From Clostridiales bacterium UBA1390 (GTDB lineage Bacteria > Bacillota > Clostridia > Lachnospirales > Bianqueaceae): DNA of 64,000 nucleotides. This document shows, piece after piece, positions 46,359 through 54,945 of the stretch. A model generated the notes under the pieces. The model saw nothing but the letters and a program-made list of their open reading frames with translations, did no database searches and was not told where the DNA came from. The position numbers were made by a program, and so were the translations under genes. Within the stretch, counting starts at the first letter, position 1. Every line of letters starts with the position of its first letter. The stretch is taken from contig DBQQ01000006.1 of assembly GCA_002305315.1 (NCBI GenBank), forward strand, positions 184,794 through 248,793, given 5' to 3'.

Positions 46359-47555
46359 TCAATAGTTTCTGCAAATCTGAAGAATATAGAATTTCAGATA
46401 ATAGGACTCGTCCGCCGCCCAGAGAATCGGATGGTCTGGCGCCTGTGTGCGAAATTCCACCTGCCGAACCCTGCGGTGTGCAGAGGATGCCGCCTGCGCA
46501 ATCGTCTTCGTGAAGAGTTCATACGTCATGAAATGGGAACAGGAACAACTCGCCAGATACCCACCGTCTTTCAGCAGTTTCATGGCTCGCAGGTTGATCT
46601 CGCGATATCCTTTTGTCGCATTCTTAACGGAATTCTGAGATTTGGTGAAAGCCGGAGGATCCAGGATGATCACATCATACTGCTCTCCCCTTCTCTCTAA
46701 TTCCGGCAGCAGCTCGAAAACATCGGCACATTGAAAGCTTACAATCTGTTCCAGCCCATTCAACTGCGCATTGCGCCGTGCCTGTTCTACACCCAGTTCC
46801 GAAGCGTCCACTCCCAGCACCTCTCTAGCGCCCCCCTTGGCTGCATTCAGTGCAAACGATCCTGTATGCGTGAACAGATCCAGTACCCGAGCATCCTGAC
46901 AAAGCCGCTGGATCGCCAGCCGATTATACTTCTGATCCAGGAAATACCCCGTCTTCTGACCGTTTTCCACATCCACCAGATAACGGATCCCATTTTCCAC
47001 GATCTCGACCTGGGTATCAAAGGATGGGCCAATGAAGCCCTTGACACGCTCCATTCCCTCCTGCAGCCTGACCTTACCATCGCTGCGTTCATACACACCT
47101 CGAATCGAAATCCCGTCCCTCGCCAGAATCTCCTTGAGAAGCTCCACGATCACGACTTTCCAGCGATCCATCCCCAATGCCATAGATTGTACCACCAAAA
47201 TATCTGAGAACTTGTCTACCACCAGTCCCGGCAGATAATCCGCCTCCGCAAAGACGATGCGGCAGCTTGCCGTATCCACTGTACGCTTACGATATTCCCA
47301 GGCATTCTGCAGGCGCTGCCTGAGCAATTCTTCTGTAATGGTTTGCCCGGGCCGGCTGCTCACCATGCGAATGCGAATCTTTGAATGCAGATTGATAAAG
47401 CCACATCCCAGATCATATCCCCGATCGCTCTGGACGCCGATCACATCCCCATTCTCAAAATCTCCTTCGATTCTATCGATCTCATTATCAAAAATCCAGA
47501 GTCCTCCTGCGCGCAGGAACCGCCCTTCCCCCTTCTTGAGTATTGCCGTTGCCAT
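46359..47555 (-). CDS. RlmI-like class I rRNA methyltransferase
   Basis: A 398-residue SAM-dependent RNA methyltransferase of the RlmI group (23S rRNA m5C in E. coli). Seen: N-terminal PUA-like domain ('ILKKGEGRFLRAGGLWIFDNEI'), a linker, the SAM motif 'VLDLFTHTGSFALNAAKGGA', and the catalytic motifs 'ILDPPAFTKS' and 'CSCSHFM'. Length matches. GGAGAG precedes the ATG. It follows the DUF1836 gene by 6 nt, so the two are co-transcribed. Confidence 0.9.
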   Translation of the reverse strand: MATAILKKGEGRFLRAGGLWIFDNEIDRIEGDFENGDVIGVQSDRGYDLGCGFINLHSKIRIRMVSSRPGQTITEELLRQRLQNAWEYRKRTVDTASCRIVFAEADYLPGLVVDKFSDILVVQSMALGMDRWKVVIVELLKEILARDGISIRGVYERSDGKVRLQEGMERVKGFIGPSFDTQVEIVENGIRYLVDVENGQKTGYFLDQKYNRLAIQRLCQDARVLDLFTHTGSFALNAAKGGAREVLGVDASELGVEQARRNAQLNGLEQIVSFQCADVFELLPELERRGEQYDVIILDPPAFTKSQNSVKNATKGYREINLRAMKLLKDGGYLASCSCSHFMTYELFTKTIAQAASSAHRRVRQVEFRTQAPDHPILWAADESYYLKFYILQICRNY

Positions 47556-47561
47556 CCGTGA

Positions 47562-48101
47562 TTACTCTCCCTTCTCCTCCGCGTGGTCCTTCTCCAGACG
47601 GTATTCCAGATATTTCTGCACCCTCACCTTTTGTGCAAAGGAAAGTACCGCACTGCGCAGCAGTTCAGCTTCCTGTCCTTTATCTTGCATCTCATCCATA
47701 GGGTCTCCCACGAAAGCCGTGCGCAACGCCTGTTCCATCTCCTGACAAAACAAATCATACGTCGTTTCTAATGGATGACTTTCCATTTGCATGGTAATCA
47801 TACGACAGATCTCTGAGATACTGAACACCTTTTTCAAAATACAAACCACCATCAAATATGCCAAGTGTTTTCTCGAATACTTCTTGTTGACGGGCGGAGA
47901 AACGATTTTCTGCTTGACGTAGTTGTTTACCATTGAGGATGTCAGCATTTTCTCCCCTAAAGAAAACACTCTTAGCGCATCTTCGATGACGCTCAGCACC
48001 TGATCCATGTATAAATCAATCCCCGGAAGTTCATCATAACGGGGACAATGGAATTCCATAATCTCCTGTGCATATGAGGATTGAAGAAAATGATCCTCCA
48101 T
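47562..48101 (-). CDS. DUF1836 family probable regulator
   Basis: A 179-residue protein of the DUF1836 family, common in Lachnospiraceae and lactobacilli. Seen: MerR-like N-terminal helix-turn-helix 'MLTSSMVNNYVKQKIVSPPVNKKYSRKHLA' region (tyrosine and 'NYVK..I..P...K.Y...H' pattern) followed by all-helical dimer region 'LKKVFSISEICRMI'. Predicted DNA-binding regulator; target unknown. It heads a two-gene unit with the rlmI-like gene. Confidence 0.82.
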   Translation of the reverse strand: MEDHFLQSSYAQEIMEFHCPRYDELPGIDLYMDQVLSVIEDALRVFSLGEKMLTSSMVNNYVKQKIVSPPVNKKYSRKHLAYLMVVCILKKVFSISEICRMITMQMESHPLETTYDLFCQEMEQALRTAFVGDPMDEMQDKGQEAELLRSAVLSFAQKVRVQKYLEYRLEKDHAEEKGE

Positions 48102-48185
48102 CTTCCCACTCTCCTTTATAATGTATAATTAGATTCATCTTAGCATCTGTTTTGCAAAAAGTCAATATTTTATTTTGAAATCTGC

Positions 48186-48213
48186 TTGACATATCCTGGA
48201 GTCGTGTTATACT
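48186..48213 (+). promoter_or_regulatory. Promoter of the DegV-family gene
   Basis: TTGACA (48186-48191), 16-bp spacer, TATACT (48208-48213). Confidence 0.75.
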
Positions 48214-48253
48214 GTTATTGAAAACCAGATGCTGTGGGATGGAGGTTTTAGTT

Positions 48254-49120
48254 GTGGCAGATCAAATAGCTATCTTAGTGGACTCCGGCACGGATGTTCC
48301 CGATTCTTATCTAGAAAAATACGAAAATATCTTTATCGTTCCTCTGCGTGTCATTTACCCGGAAGGGGAATATGAAGATCGGATTCAGATCTCCTCAGAG
48401 GAAATTTTTGCCAGGATGCCCTGGGAAGTTCCCAAGACCTCACTTCCAGATGGCGGTCAGATCACGGATGCTTTTCAGAAAATCCTGAATGCAGGATATC
48501 GTCAGCTTATCATTATCACAATCTCATCTGGATTGTCGGGCACCTTCAACATGCTTCGTCTGGCCAGTCTGGATTATCCGCAATTGGAGACCGCTTTGAT
48601 TGATACCAAGAATATCGGTATCGGCGCCGGATGTCAGGCTATGTATGCCGCAGATCTGATCGCGCAGGGACTTCCTTTTGATCAGATTGTATCTCGTTTA
48701 GAGTATAGCGTAGAGCGTTCTCATGTGTATTTCTGTGTCAATACATTGGAATACCTGGTAAAAGGCGGCCGTATCGGTAAAGTGACCGGCATCGTAGGAA
48801 CCGCTCTCAATCTGAAGCCCGTCATTTCCTGCAATGAAGACGGCGTATATTATACCGTAGCGAAGTCCCGAGGCCGCGAGAAATCTCTGCATAAAGCAGT
48901 GGATCTGGTTCTTAATCAGATTTCCGGATGTACATCCCGCTATCATGTAGGGGTTGCCCAAGCAGGGGCTCCCGAAGAGGCCAAACAAGTTGTCGCGCTG
49001 CTGCGTGACCGTCTGCCCAAGGATCAGACCATCTTCGAAGGGCCGATCAGTCCTGCCCTTACCGTGCATACCGGTCCTGGCCTTCTGGGTATTTTTATTC
49101 AGCCGCTCTATGAAACGTAA
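48254..49120 (+). CDS. DegV family fatty-acid-binding protein
   Basis: A 288-residue DegV/FakB-type protein that binds a long-chain fatty acid and presents it to a FakA kinase. Seen: N-terminal 'IAILVDSGTDVPDSYLEKY', 'TSLPDGGQITDAFQ' (T-S-x-P-x), 'TISSGLSGTFNM', 'VNTLEYLVKGGRIGK' and 'LNLKPVI', all family hallmarks. Start set at GTG 48254, 8 nt after GGAGG; the earlier ATG at 48218 lies on the transcript start. Monocistronic, followed by a strong terminator. Confidence 0.93.
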   Translation: MADQIAILVDSGTDVPDSYLEKYENIFIVPLRVIYPEGEYEDRIQISSEEIFARMPWEVPKTSLPDGGQITDAFQKILNAGYRQLIIITISSGLSGTFNMLRLASLDYPQLETALIDTKNIGIGAGCQAMYAADLIAQGLPFDQIVSRLEYSVERSHVYFCVNTLEYLVKGGRIGKVTGIVGTALNLKPVISCNEDGVYYTVAKSRGREKSLHKAVDLVLNQISGCTSRYHVGVAQAGAPEEAKQVVALLRDRLPKDQTIFEGPISPALTVHTGPGLLGIFIQPLYET

Positions 49121-49145
49121 TGCAGACAGAGACGTCGAAATATGA

Positions 49146-49180
49146 TTTGAGCCGGACCTGGTAAGGTCCGGCTCAAATTA
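49146..49180 (+). terminator. Terminator of the DegV-family gene
   Basis: TTTGAGCCGGACC (49146-49158) pairs perfectly with GGTCCGGCTCAAA (49165-49177) and is followed by TTATTA. Confidence 0.85.
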
Positions 49181-49228
49181 TTACAAAATGAATCCTCTGA
49201 AAAATAGTGGCATCTTTTTGAAAATGGC

Positions 49229-49257
49229 TTGACAAGCAATGGAGTTCGTACTATAAT
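49229..49257 (+). promoter_or_regulatory. Consensus promoter of tRNA-Gly
   Basis: TTGACA (49229-49234), 17-bp spacer, TATAAT (49252-49257). Confidence 0.92.
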
Positions 49258-49270
49258 AGAATGCGTTCCA

Positions 49271-49342
49271 GCGCGCGTGGCTCAGTGGTGGAGCACTGGC
49301 TTCCCAAGCCGGGGGTCGCGGGTTCGAATCCCGTCGCGCGCT
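49271..49342 (+). tRNA. tRNA-Gly (anticodon CCC)
   Basis: A 72-nt cloverleaf: acceptor GCGCGCG/CGCGCGC, D-arm GCTC/GAGC, anticodon stem CTGGC/GCCGG with loop TTCCCAA (anticodon CCC, reads GGG), T-arm GCGGG-TTCGAAT-CCCGT. CCA is not encoded. A short T-run (CTCTTTTTTA) follows directly. Confidence 0.95.
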
Positions 49343-49453
49343 CTTTTTTATTATCATTCATTACAGCAATATTCATCCCTATTATCGTTACATTGTATCC
49401 TCAAAGAGCTGCTTGGCAGCTCCTTTTTTACATTTATTTCCACATTCTGAATA

Positions 49454-49837
49454 CTACTCATCCTGTTGTAATAATTCATCCGTCAGTCGCAGGATCTCTG
49501 GCGCCAGTTTTTCTCTCGATTGCTTCACCATTTTCTTATACAACGGATAGGCCAAAAAGATCCCCACCATGCCGATGCATCCTATGATAATACCCGGAAT
49601 AAACCATCCATCCGCCCAGATCATCGTACAGCACATGCCCACACCCAGAATCAACGTGCTGATCACACCCAATGTAACGGAGGCAATCGTCCCCGATCTC
49701 GTGGCGTGCGCATCCAATTTTTTCAGCTGTTCCAACTTGGATTCTTCTTTCGGCACATATTTCTCGCGAATGCGCCTGACTTCCTCCTGCTGCTTTGCAG
49801 AGTAATTGTATTCAAATACCTGTTTTTTTTCTTCCAT
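49454..49837 (-). CDS. Small two-helix membrane protein
   Basis: A 127-residue protein with a charged helical N-terminus ('QQEEVRRIREKYVPKEESKL'), two membrane helices (near residues 50-70 and 77-97) and a basic-acidic helical tail. The 'IREKYVPKEESKLEQLKKLD' type opening is common in small clostridial membrane proteins of unknown function. Start set at ATG 49837 after GGGGGAGAG. It lies 16 nt after the truncated membrane gene at 49854-50273. Confidence 0.65.
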   Translation of the reverse strand: MEEKKQVFEYNYSAKQQEEVRRIREKYVPKEESKLEQLKKLDAHATRSGTIASVTLGVISTLILGVGMCCTMIWADGWFIPGIIIGCIGMVGIFLAYPLYKKMVKQSREKLAPEILRLTDELLQQDE

Positions 49838-49853
49838 ACTTCTCTCCCCCATC

Positions 49854-50273
49854 TCATTCCCGATTGGATATTTCTTTGATCTGCCGCGTTGACTGGACTA
49901 TCATTCCAATCGCCATTCCCAGCACTATCACGCAGACGCCGCCGCCTGATATGGACAGCATCATCCTGCGAAACTCTTCTTGGTGCCGTCCAAACTGAGA
50001 TAACATCGCCGTCTCCAACGAAAGCATGGATACCAGCGCGGAAGTCAAACTGACAACCTTGGCCGCCGATAAGATAGGGCTGCCATATTTTCGATATCGA
50101 ACCACATTGATGATCGCCACGATAGTAATATAAAATGTATAGGCTGCCATCGCGTAAATCAGGGTTCCCGCATAAGTAAAGCCCTGATTCTGATACACCA
50201 TGTACATCACAATCCCCATCAATGCTTGATTCATCAGAACCAGAATGATCCCGCATGCCCGATATCGTGTCAA
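49854..50273 (-). pseudogene. N-terminally truncated clostridial membrane protein
   Basis: An open frame of about 139 codons ('RYRACGIILVLMNQALMGIV' onward) with four membrane helices. From memory it matches the C-terminal half of a Lachnospiraceae membrane-protein family whose full members carry about 100 more residues with further helices. Here the first possible start is a TTG at 50273 without a spaced ribosome binding site. The frame reads upstream into 'GLGEDLRAE', also family-like, then meets an in-frame TAA about 33 nt before the TTG. It therefore looks like a decayed gene; expression from TTG cannot be excluded. Confidence 0.5.
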
Positions 50274-50387
50274 CTCCGCCCGCAGATCTTCCCCCAGCCC
50301 ATTTTATCCAATATCCAGCTACGTCTCCTATACTATCATTGGAGTGTTAAGGAAATGTTAAAGTCCCATTTGTATTTTATGTTTCCA

Positions 50388-50424
50388 AAACAAAAAGCGG
50401 TCCTTCCTCAGAAATACCGCTTTT
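50388..50424 (-). terminator. Terminator overlapping the end of the bceB-like gene
   Basis: AAAAGCGGT (50416-50424 side on the minus strand) pairs with ACCGCTTTT (50393-50401 side) and is followed by TGTTTTGG. The stem begins before the permease stop codon at 50408. Confidence 0.75.
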
Positions 50425-52396
50425 CGGGTGCCACAATACGATAATATGTCTTGGCCGTCTGATTATAGATTAATGCATAAAATATCGCAAATACCAGAAA
50501 ACATCCTCCTGTGCAAAGAGCAAAGAGTCCCGTGTTTGGCATAGATAACGCCTGCAAAATTCTAGCGATAAACGGAAACGCAAATACGATGTGAACTCCC
50601 GCCACAAGGAGGGGCAGATAAAAGACGCCAAATACCTGGGAGCGAATCGTTCCTCGAATTTCTTTTCGCGTCATTCCCACCTTCTGCAGGATCTCAAAAC
50701 GCTGCCGATCCTCATATCCCTCCGACATCTGTTTATAGTAGATGATCAAGATGGTCGCTATCACAAATAAAATACTGAGGAACACACCAATAAAAAATAA
50801 TCCTCCATACAATCCCATTACGGTATCTTCCTCCTCAAATTGGAGAGAAACCGAAGATTGATAGTCTGCCGGAAGAGTCGCCTGCACCTCGGCTCTCAAC
50901 TGGATTTGTTCTTCCTCACTCAGCACAACATCGACTCCATAATATGTTTCTAATTGCGAAGAATACTCTGTACCATATTCCAGACGCTGTGCCCCATCCA
51001 GTCGAAACAGTGTCGCCATATCGGGAACAACCAAAATATACCCTCCTACGATGGTTTGTGAACGCATCACAAAACGGGCGGACTTTGCCTCTTCCACCTG
51101 CTTAATCTTATATTCTTCTCCAGCAAGCCACAATGTATCCCCTGGATACTCCGCATAATCTGTCATCAGGATAACCTCATGCTGATCCAAAGTATACTGC
51201 GTATTCTGACACCGGTTATAATCCTCGAGTGCTATCGCGATGATACCGCATATAATGCTGCCCGAAGCATCCTGTGATGGATCTGTAATCAACACATTGC
51301 CTTTACGGTATGCTGTGTAATCCAAATAACGATACCAGACTGCCGATTCCCTCTCTATCTGATCCTCCTGCAGAATGGCCTCCATTTTCTGTGGAAGTTC
51401 TTCCTGAATGCCTTCTGCCTGTACCACAATCGTATGTGGACAATTCCTCCGTATCGCATCCTGACTCCCCAGGTACATGCACATTGTTGAGGAAATCATC
51501 ACCAGCACCATCGTAGAAAGAATACAGATATTCGCGAGTCCCACCGCATTTTGCTTCATCCTGTGGATCATGCCCGATACCGCGATGAAATGCCTGGGAT
51601 GGTAATAAAATCGACGATTCATGCGCAGCATCTTAAGAATCGTAATACTGCCAGCGACGAAAAGGCAATACGTTCCAATAATCACCAGAATCACCGCAAA
51701 GAAAAACAGCATGATGGCGTCCATCGGATTGATTGTTGTGAGGGCGATGGTGTACCCACTTCCTAAACAAATGATTCCAGCAAGGGACATAAACCATTTG
51801 ATTTTAGGCTCTCGCTCTCCCATATCCGCACTATGCAATAACTCAATCGGTTTTGTCAGATGAATCTGCCGAAGACTATTGAGGAAGATCGCTGCAAAAA
51901 TACAAACGAACAGCATGATAACGGATCCGAGGACTTCCCGATGAATCTGAAAGCCCAGTGTCACCGTCCCATCAAACATTTTCAGCAGAATCAAGAACAA
52001 CAGCTTGTCCATGAGCAAACCGATCCCCAGTCCTGCCGCCAGACTGATTCCCAGGATGTATAAGGTCTCACAGGCCAAGATATATCCCAAATGCCGCTTC
52101 TCCATTCCCAGAATATTATAGAGAACCATTTCTTTCTTACGCTGTTTGATCAGAAAGCTATGGGTATAAAACAGGAAAATGACCGCAAACACCGCGGTCA
52201 CAAAACATCCCATGTTTAGCGTAGAAGCGATAATACTGCCTCCCACAAGGTCATAAATCCCCGGATTTCCCGCGAGAGACAGAATCAGATAATACATCGC
52301 CACAGTCAAAATACAGGTCAGAATATACGGAAAATAGGTCTTTCCATTCTTTTGCAGGCTGATAGCCGCGAGCTTCCAATAGAAGCTTCTATTCAT
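50408..52396 (-). CDS. BceB-like ABC transporter permease
   Basis: A 662-residue FtsX-type permease of the BceB family. Seen: 'KLAAISLQKNGKTYFPYILT' at the N-terminus, ten predicted helices, the outside domain (about residues 310-525), 'RKKEMVLYNILGMEKRHLG' coupling helix and C-terminal 'EGYEDRQRFEILQKVGMTRKEI'. It is a clear paralogue of the permease at 44-46 kb. It overlaps the ATPase gene by 8 nt, the usual bceA-bceB layout, and lies downstream of its kinase and regulator. Expected to counter bacitracin-like or lantibiotic peptides; the drug is unknown. Confidence 0.92.
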   Translation of the reverse strand: MNRSFYWKLAAISLQKNGKTYFPYILTCILTVAMYYLILSLAGNPGIYDLVGGSIIASTLNMGCFVTAVFAVIFLFYTHSFLIKQRKKEMVLYNILGMEKRHLGYILACETLYILGISLAAGLGIGLLMDKLLFLILLKMFDGTVTLGFQIHREVLGSVIMLFVCIFAAIFLNSLRQIHLTKPIELLHSADMGEREPKIKWFMSLAGIICLGSGYTIALTTINPMDAIMLFFFAVILVIIGTYCLFVAGSITILKMLRMNRRFYYHPRHFIAVSGMIHRMKQNAVGLANICILSTMVLVMISSTMCMYLGSQDAIRRNCPHTIVVQAEGIQEELPQKMEAILQEDQIERESAVWYRYLDYTAYRKGNVLITDPSQDASGSIICGIIAIALEDYNRCQNTQYTLDQHEVILMTDYAEYPGDTLWLAGEEYKIKQVEEAKSARFVMRSQTIVGGYILVVPDMATLFRLDGAQRLEYGTEYSSQLETYYGVDVVLSEEEQIQLRAEVQATLPADYQSSVSLQFEEEDTVMGLYGGLFFIGVFLSILFVIATILIIYYKQMSEGYEDRQRFEILQKVGMTRKEIRGTIRSQVFGVFYLPLLVAGVHIVFAFPFIARILQALSMPNTGLFALCTGGCFLVFAIFYALIYNQTAKTYYRIVAPEKRYF

Positions 52397-53159
52397 GACG
52401 CATACCGCCGGTTGCGATCATCGTCAGCGTATCCGAAATTTTCTGATACATCTGTTCTTCTGTATTATCTGCTCGATACAACTGATGAAATACCTCGCCA
52501 TCTTTGATAAACAGCACTCGTCTGGCGCTGCTAGCTGCTTTGGTACTATGAGTCACCATCAGAATCGTCTGACCTTTCTGATTGATCTCCCCAAACAAAT
52601 GCAACAGGCTGTCCGAAGATCGGGAGTCCAAGGCTCCTGTGGGTTCATCCGCAAGAATGAGTTCCGGCTTTGTGATCAGGGCTCTGGCCACCGCCGCACG
52701 CTGTTTCTGCCCGCCGGACACTTCATAGGGAAACTTATTCAGGATCTCTTCGATCCCCAGCTGCTTGGCAATCGGAGTCAGCCGACTCTTCATCTCTTTA
52801 TAATTCTTGCCGGACAGAACCAATGGCAGAAAAATATTATCCTGTATAGAAAAAGTATCCAACAAATTGAAATCCTGGAAGACAAACCCCAGATGCTCAC
52901 GGCGAAATGCAGAAATCTCTTTCTCCCGGATCCCAGTCAAACTTTTCCCATTTAAAAGCACCTCACCGCCTGTCGGCTTATCGAGCGCCGCCAAAATATT
53001 GAGCAGCGTCGTCTTACCGGATCCTGATTCTCCCATAATCGCAACGTATTCTCCCTGTTCTACAGAAAAATTCACGTCGGATAGGGCCTGTACCCGGTTC
53101 CCTCCGAAACGGGTGGTATATATTTTCTTAAGATGATGCACTTCCAACATCGACATCAT
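52389..53159 (-). CDS. BceA-like ABC transporter ATPase
   Basis: A 256-residue ATPase of the MacB/BceA group powering the adjacent permease. Seen: Walker A 'GESGSGKTTLL', Q-loop 'FVFQDFNLLD', signature 'VSGGQKQRAAVARAL', Walker B 'LILADEPTGALDS', switch His 'VTHS'. Start set at ATG 53159 (GGAGG 5 nt upstream); ATG 53156 is equally possible. Directly upstream is an intergenic region with a 16-bp inverted repeat and -10 box like those of the lone permease gene. It is the only such ATPase in the window and may serve both permeases. Confidence 0.93.
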   Translation of the reverse strand: MMSMLEVHHLKKIYTTRFGGNRVQALSDVNFSVEQGEYVAIMGESGSGKTTLLNILAALDKPTGGEVLLNGKSLTGIREKEISAFRREHLGFVFQDFNLLDTFSIQDNIFLPLVLSGKNYKEMKSRLTPIAKQLGIEEILNKFPYEVSGGQKQRAAVARALITKPELILADEPTGALDSRSSDSLLHLFGEINQKGQTILMVTHSTKAASSARRVLFIKDGEVFHQLYRADNTEEQMYQKISDTLTMIATGGMRHE

Positions 53160-53191
53160 GAATTCCTCCTTCATTATGAATTACAGATTTC

Positions 53192-53197
53192 ATTATA
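53192..53197 (-). promoter_or_regulatory. -10 box of the bceAB-like operon
   Basis: TATAAT on the minus strand, 33 nt before the start codon and about 52 nt past the inverted repeat; no clear -35. Confidence 0.6.
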
Positions 53198-53249
53198 AGC
53201 AAAGAACAAAAAGTCATCCATCGTTTCGGCTTACATTCCCTTTCTGAAC

Positions 53250-53265
53250 CTTACCCTTTTGTAAG
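53250..53265. promoter_or_regulatory. Candidate BceR-type operator, bceAB-like operon
   Basis: CTTACCCTTTTGTAAG, an inverted repeat ending 91 nt from the ATPase start, with a further GTAAG half-site downstream. Same motif and spacing as 46338-46353. Confidence 0.7.
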
Positions 53266-53270
53266 ATTCT

Positions 53271-54272
53271 CTACTCCCTTGTCTGAATCTGTGCCATATC
53301 CAGGTCTATCTTGACTTGTGTTCCTTTTCCCTCCTGTGAATCCAGAGAAATCATATGTCCCAGCCTCTGCAATATTCTGCGGCTCAGATAGAGCCCCAGT
53401 CCCGTTGCCCGCTTATCCTCCCGTCCATTATATCCCGTAAACCCTTTCTCGAAAAGCCGAGGCAGATCTTCCGCAGCAATTCCCATTCCCGTATCCTCAA
53501 TGACAAGCGTAAGGGGCTGTTCCATATAGATATGGATGCTGCCGGAAGACGTATATTTCAACGCATTGGACAGGATCTGCTCAATCACAAACGCCAGCCA
53601 TTTTTCATCGGTAAGAACCATACAATCTTCATCCACGTCCAATGCCAGCGCCAGCTTCTTGCGAATGAATAACGGCGCGTACTTTCGTACCGCCTGCTTT
53701 ACAATAGGAAGCAGCGGCTGCCGGCGAATCACCAGATCCGAAGACGGACTCTCCAGGCGCAGATACGATAATACCATTTCCACATACTGTTCGATCTTAA
53801 AAAGTTCTGCCGTGAGTTCCGTCTTTTCCTGCGCATCTGACTCCTGAAGAATCAGGCGCATGGCCGCGATCGGTGTCTTGATCTGATGCACCCACAATGT
53901 GTAATATTCCATCATCTCAGCACGCTGCGCATCCTGTTTCAGCGTTTGACTTCGCTGTACTTCTAATCCCTGCAGCAGGAGTCTTTGATAATCTTCTTCA
54001 ATAATGTTTTCCGGGGATGGCAGATCTTCCAACCCTACTAAAAACTTCTCTGCCATCCTTGTCAGTTGGCGATGTCGGCGCAAATAGGCTGTATAATCCT
54101 TCCATAAGAAACCGGCCCCGATGCAAGCGCATAGGAGCGCCGCATACAGAACCGCTTCCACTTCCAAATGATATAGATAAAAAATAATACCGCACAAAAT
54201 GCAGAAGATAAAGAAACAAAAGATTCCATAGCGATGCTGCCGAAAATACGATATGATCCAGTTTCGTTTCAT
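53271..54272 (-). CDS. BceS-like sensor histidine kinase
   Basis: A 333-residue intramembrane-sensing kinase. Seen: two adjacent helices (residues 13-34 and 40-57) with almost no outside loop, dimerisation helix with phospho-acceptor His129 in 'WVHQIKTPIAAM', N box 'QILSNALKYT', G boxes 'EDTGMGI' and 'TGLGLYLS'. This short-loop design is typical of BceS kinases, which read the flux of the cognate permease rather than bind drug. It starts 1 nt after the response-regulator stop. Confidence 0.92.
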   Translation of the reverse strand: MKRNWIISYFRQHRYGIFCFFIFCILCGIIFYLYHLEVEAVLYAALLCACIGAGFLWKDYTAYLRRHRQLTRMAEKFLVGLEDLPSPENIIEEDYQRLLLQGLEVQRSQTLKQDAQRAEMMEYYTLWVHQIKTPIAAMRLILQESDAQEKTELTAELFKIEQYVEMVLSYLRLESPSSDLVIRRQPLLPIVKQAVRKYAPLFIRKKLALALDVDEDCMVLTDEKWLAFVIEQILSNALKYTSSGSIHIYMEQPLTLVIEDTGMGIAAEDLPRLFEKGFTGYNGREDKRATGLGLYLSRRILQRLGHMISLDSQEGKGTQVKIDLDMAQIQTRE

Positions 54273-54273
54273 G

Positions 54274-54945
54274 CTATTCCACCATATATCCTATACCTTT
54301 TTTCGTTATGATATAGTTCTCTAATCCGGCTTCTGCCAGTTTCTTTCTCAGCCTGGTCACATTGACCGTCAGTGTATTCTCATCCACAAAACTGTCTGTT
54401 TCCCATAGCTTGGTCATCAACAAATCCCTGTTGACAATCTTTCCTTTATTTTCCATGAGAGTCAGCAGAATCCGATACTCATTTTTGGTGAGATTCACTC
54501 GTTCTCCCTGATATGTCAGCACCGCATCGGACATGGATAAAATAGCGCCGCGATGTTCCAAGAGGCCGGTTTGTCCATTAAAATCATAGGTTCTCCGCAG
54601 TACCGCCTGGATCTTAGCAATCAGCACATCCAGATCAAAGGGTTTCGACACAAAGTCGTCTCCCCCCATATTCATAGCCATCACAATATTCATATTATCC
54701 GCCGCGGAAGAAAGGAAAATGAACGGAACCTTGGAGATTTTTCGGATCTCGTTGCACCAATGATACCCGTTATAGAAAGGCAGCATCACATCTAATAACA
54801 CAAGCTGCGGATCAAACGCAGCAAATTCGCTGATCACATTTCGAAAGTCCAAAACCCGCCTGGCTTCGTATCCCCAGGCTGTGATTCGTTTCTCCACCGT
54901 CGATGCGATGGTCTCATCATCCTCCACAATGAGTATCTTATACAT
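54274..54945 (-). CDS. BceR-like response regulator (OmpR family)
   Basis: A 223-residue regulator. Seen: receiver domain with acidic pocket Asp9/Asp10, phospho-acceptor Asp52 ('VLLDVMLP'), Thr/Ser switch 'FLSSA', Lys101 ('SKPFD'), and a C-terminal winged helix ('LTKNEYRILLTLMENKGKIV', 'VTRLRKKL'). It overlaps the upstream GNAT gene by 8 nt and is followed at once by the kinase. It is the best candidate to bind the CTTAC..GTAAG repeats at 53250 and 46338. Confidence 0.93.
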   Translation of the reverse strand: MYKILIVEDDETIASTVEKRITAWGYEARRVLDFRNVISEFAAFDPQLVLLDVMLPFYNGYHWCNEIRKISKVPFIFLSSAADNMNIVMAMNMGGDDFVSKPFDLDVLIAKIQAVLRRTYDFNGQTGLLEHRGAILSMSDAVLTYQGERVNLTKNEYRILLTLMENKGKIVNRDLLMTKLWETDSFVDENTLTVNVTRLRKKLAEAGLENYIITKKGIGYMVE

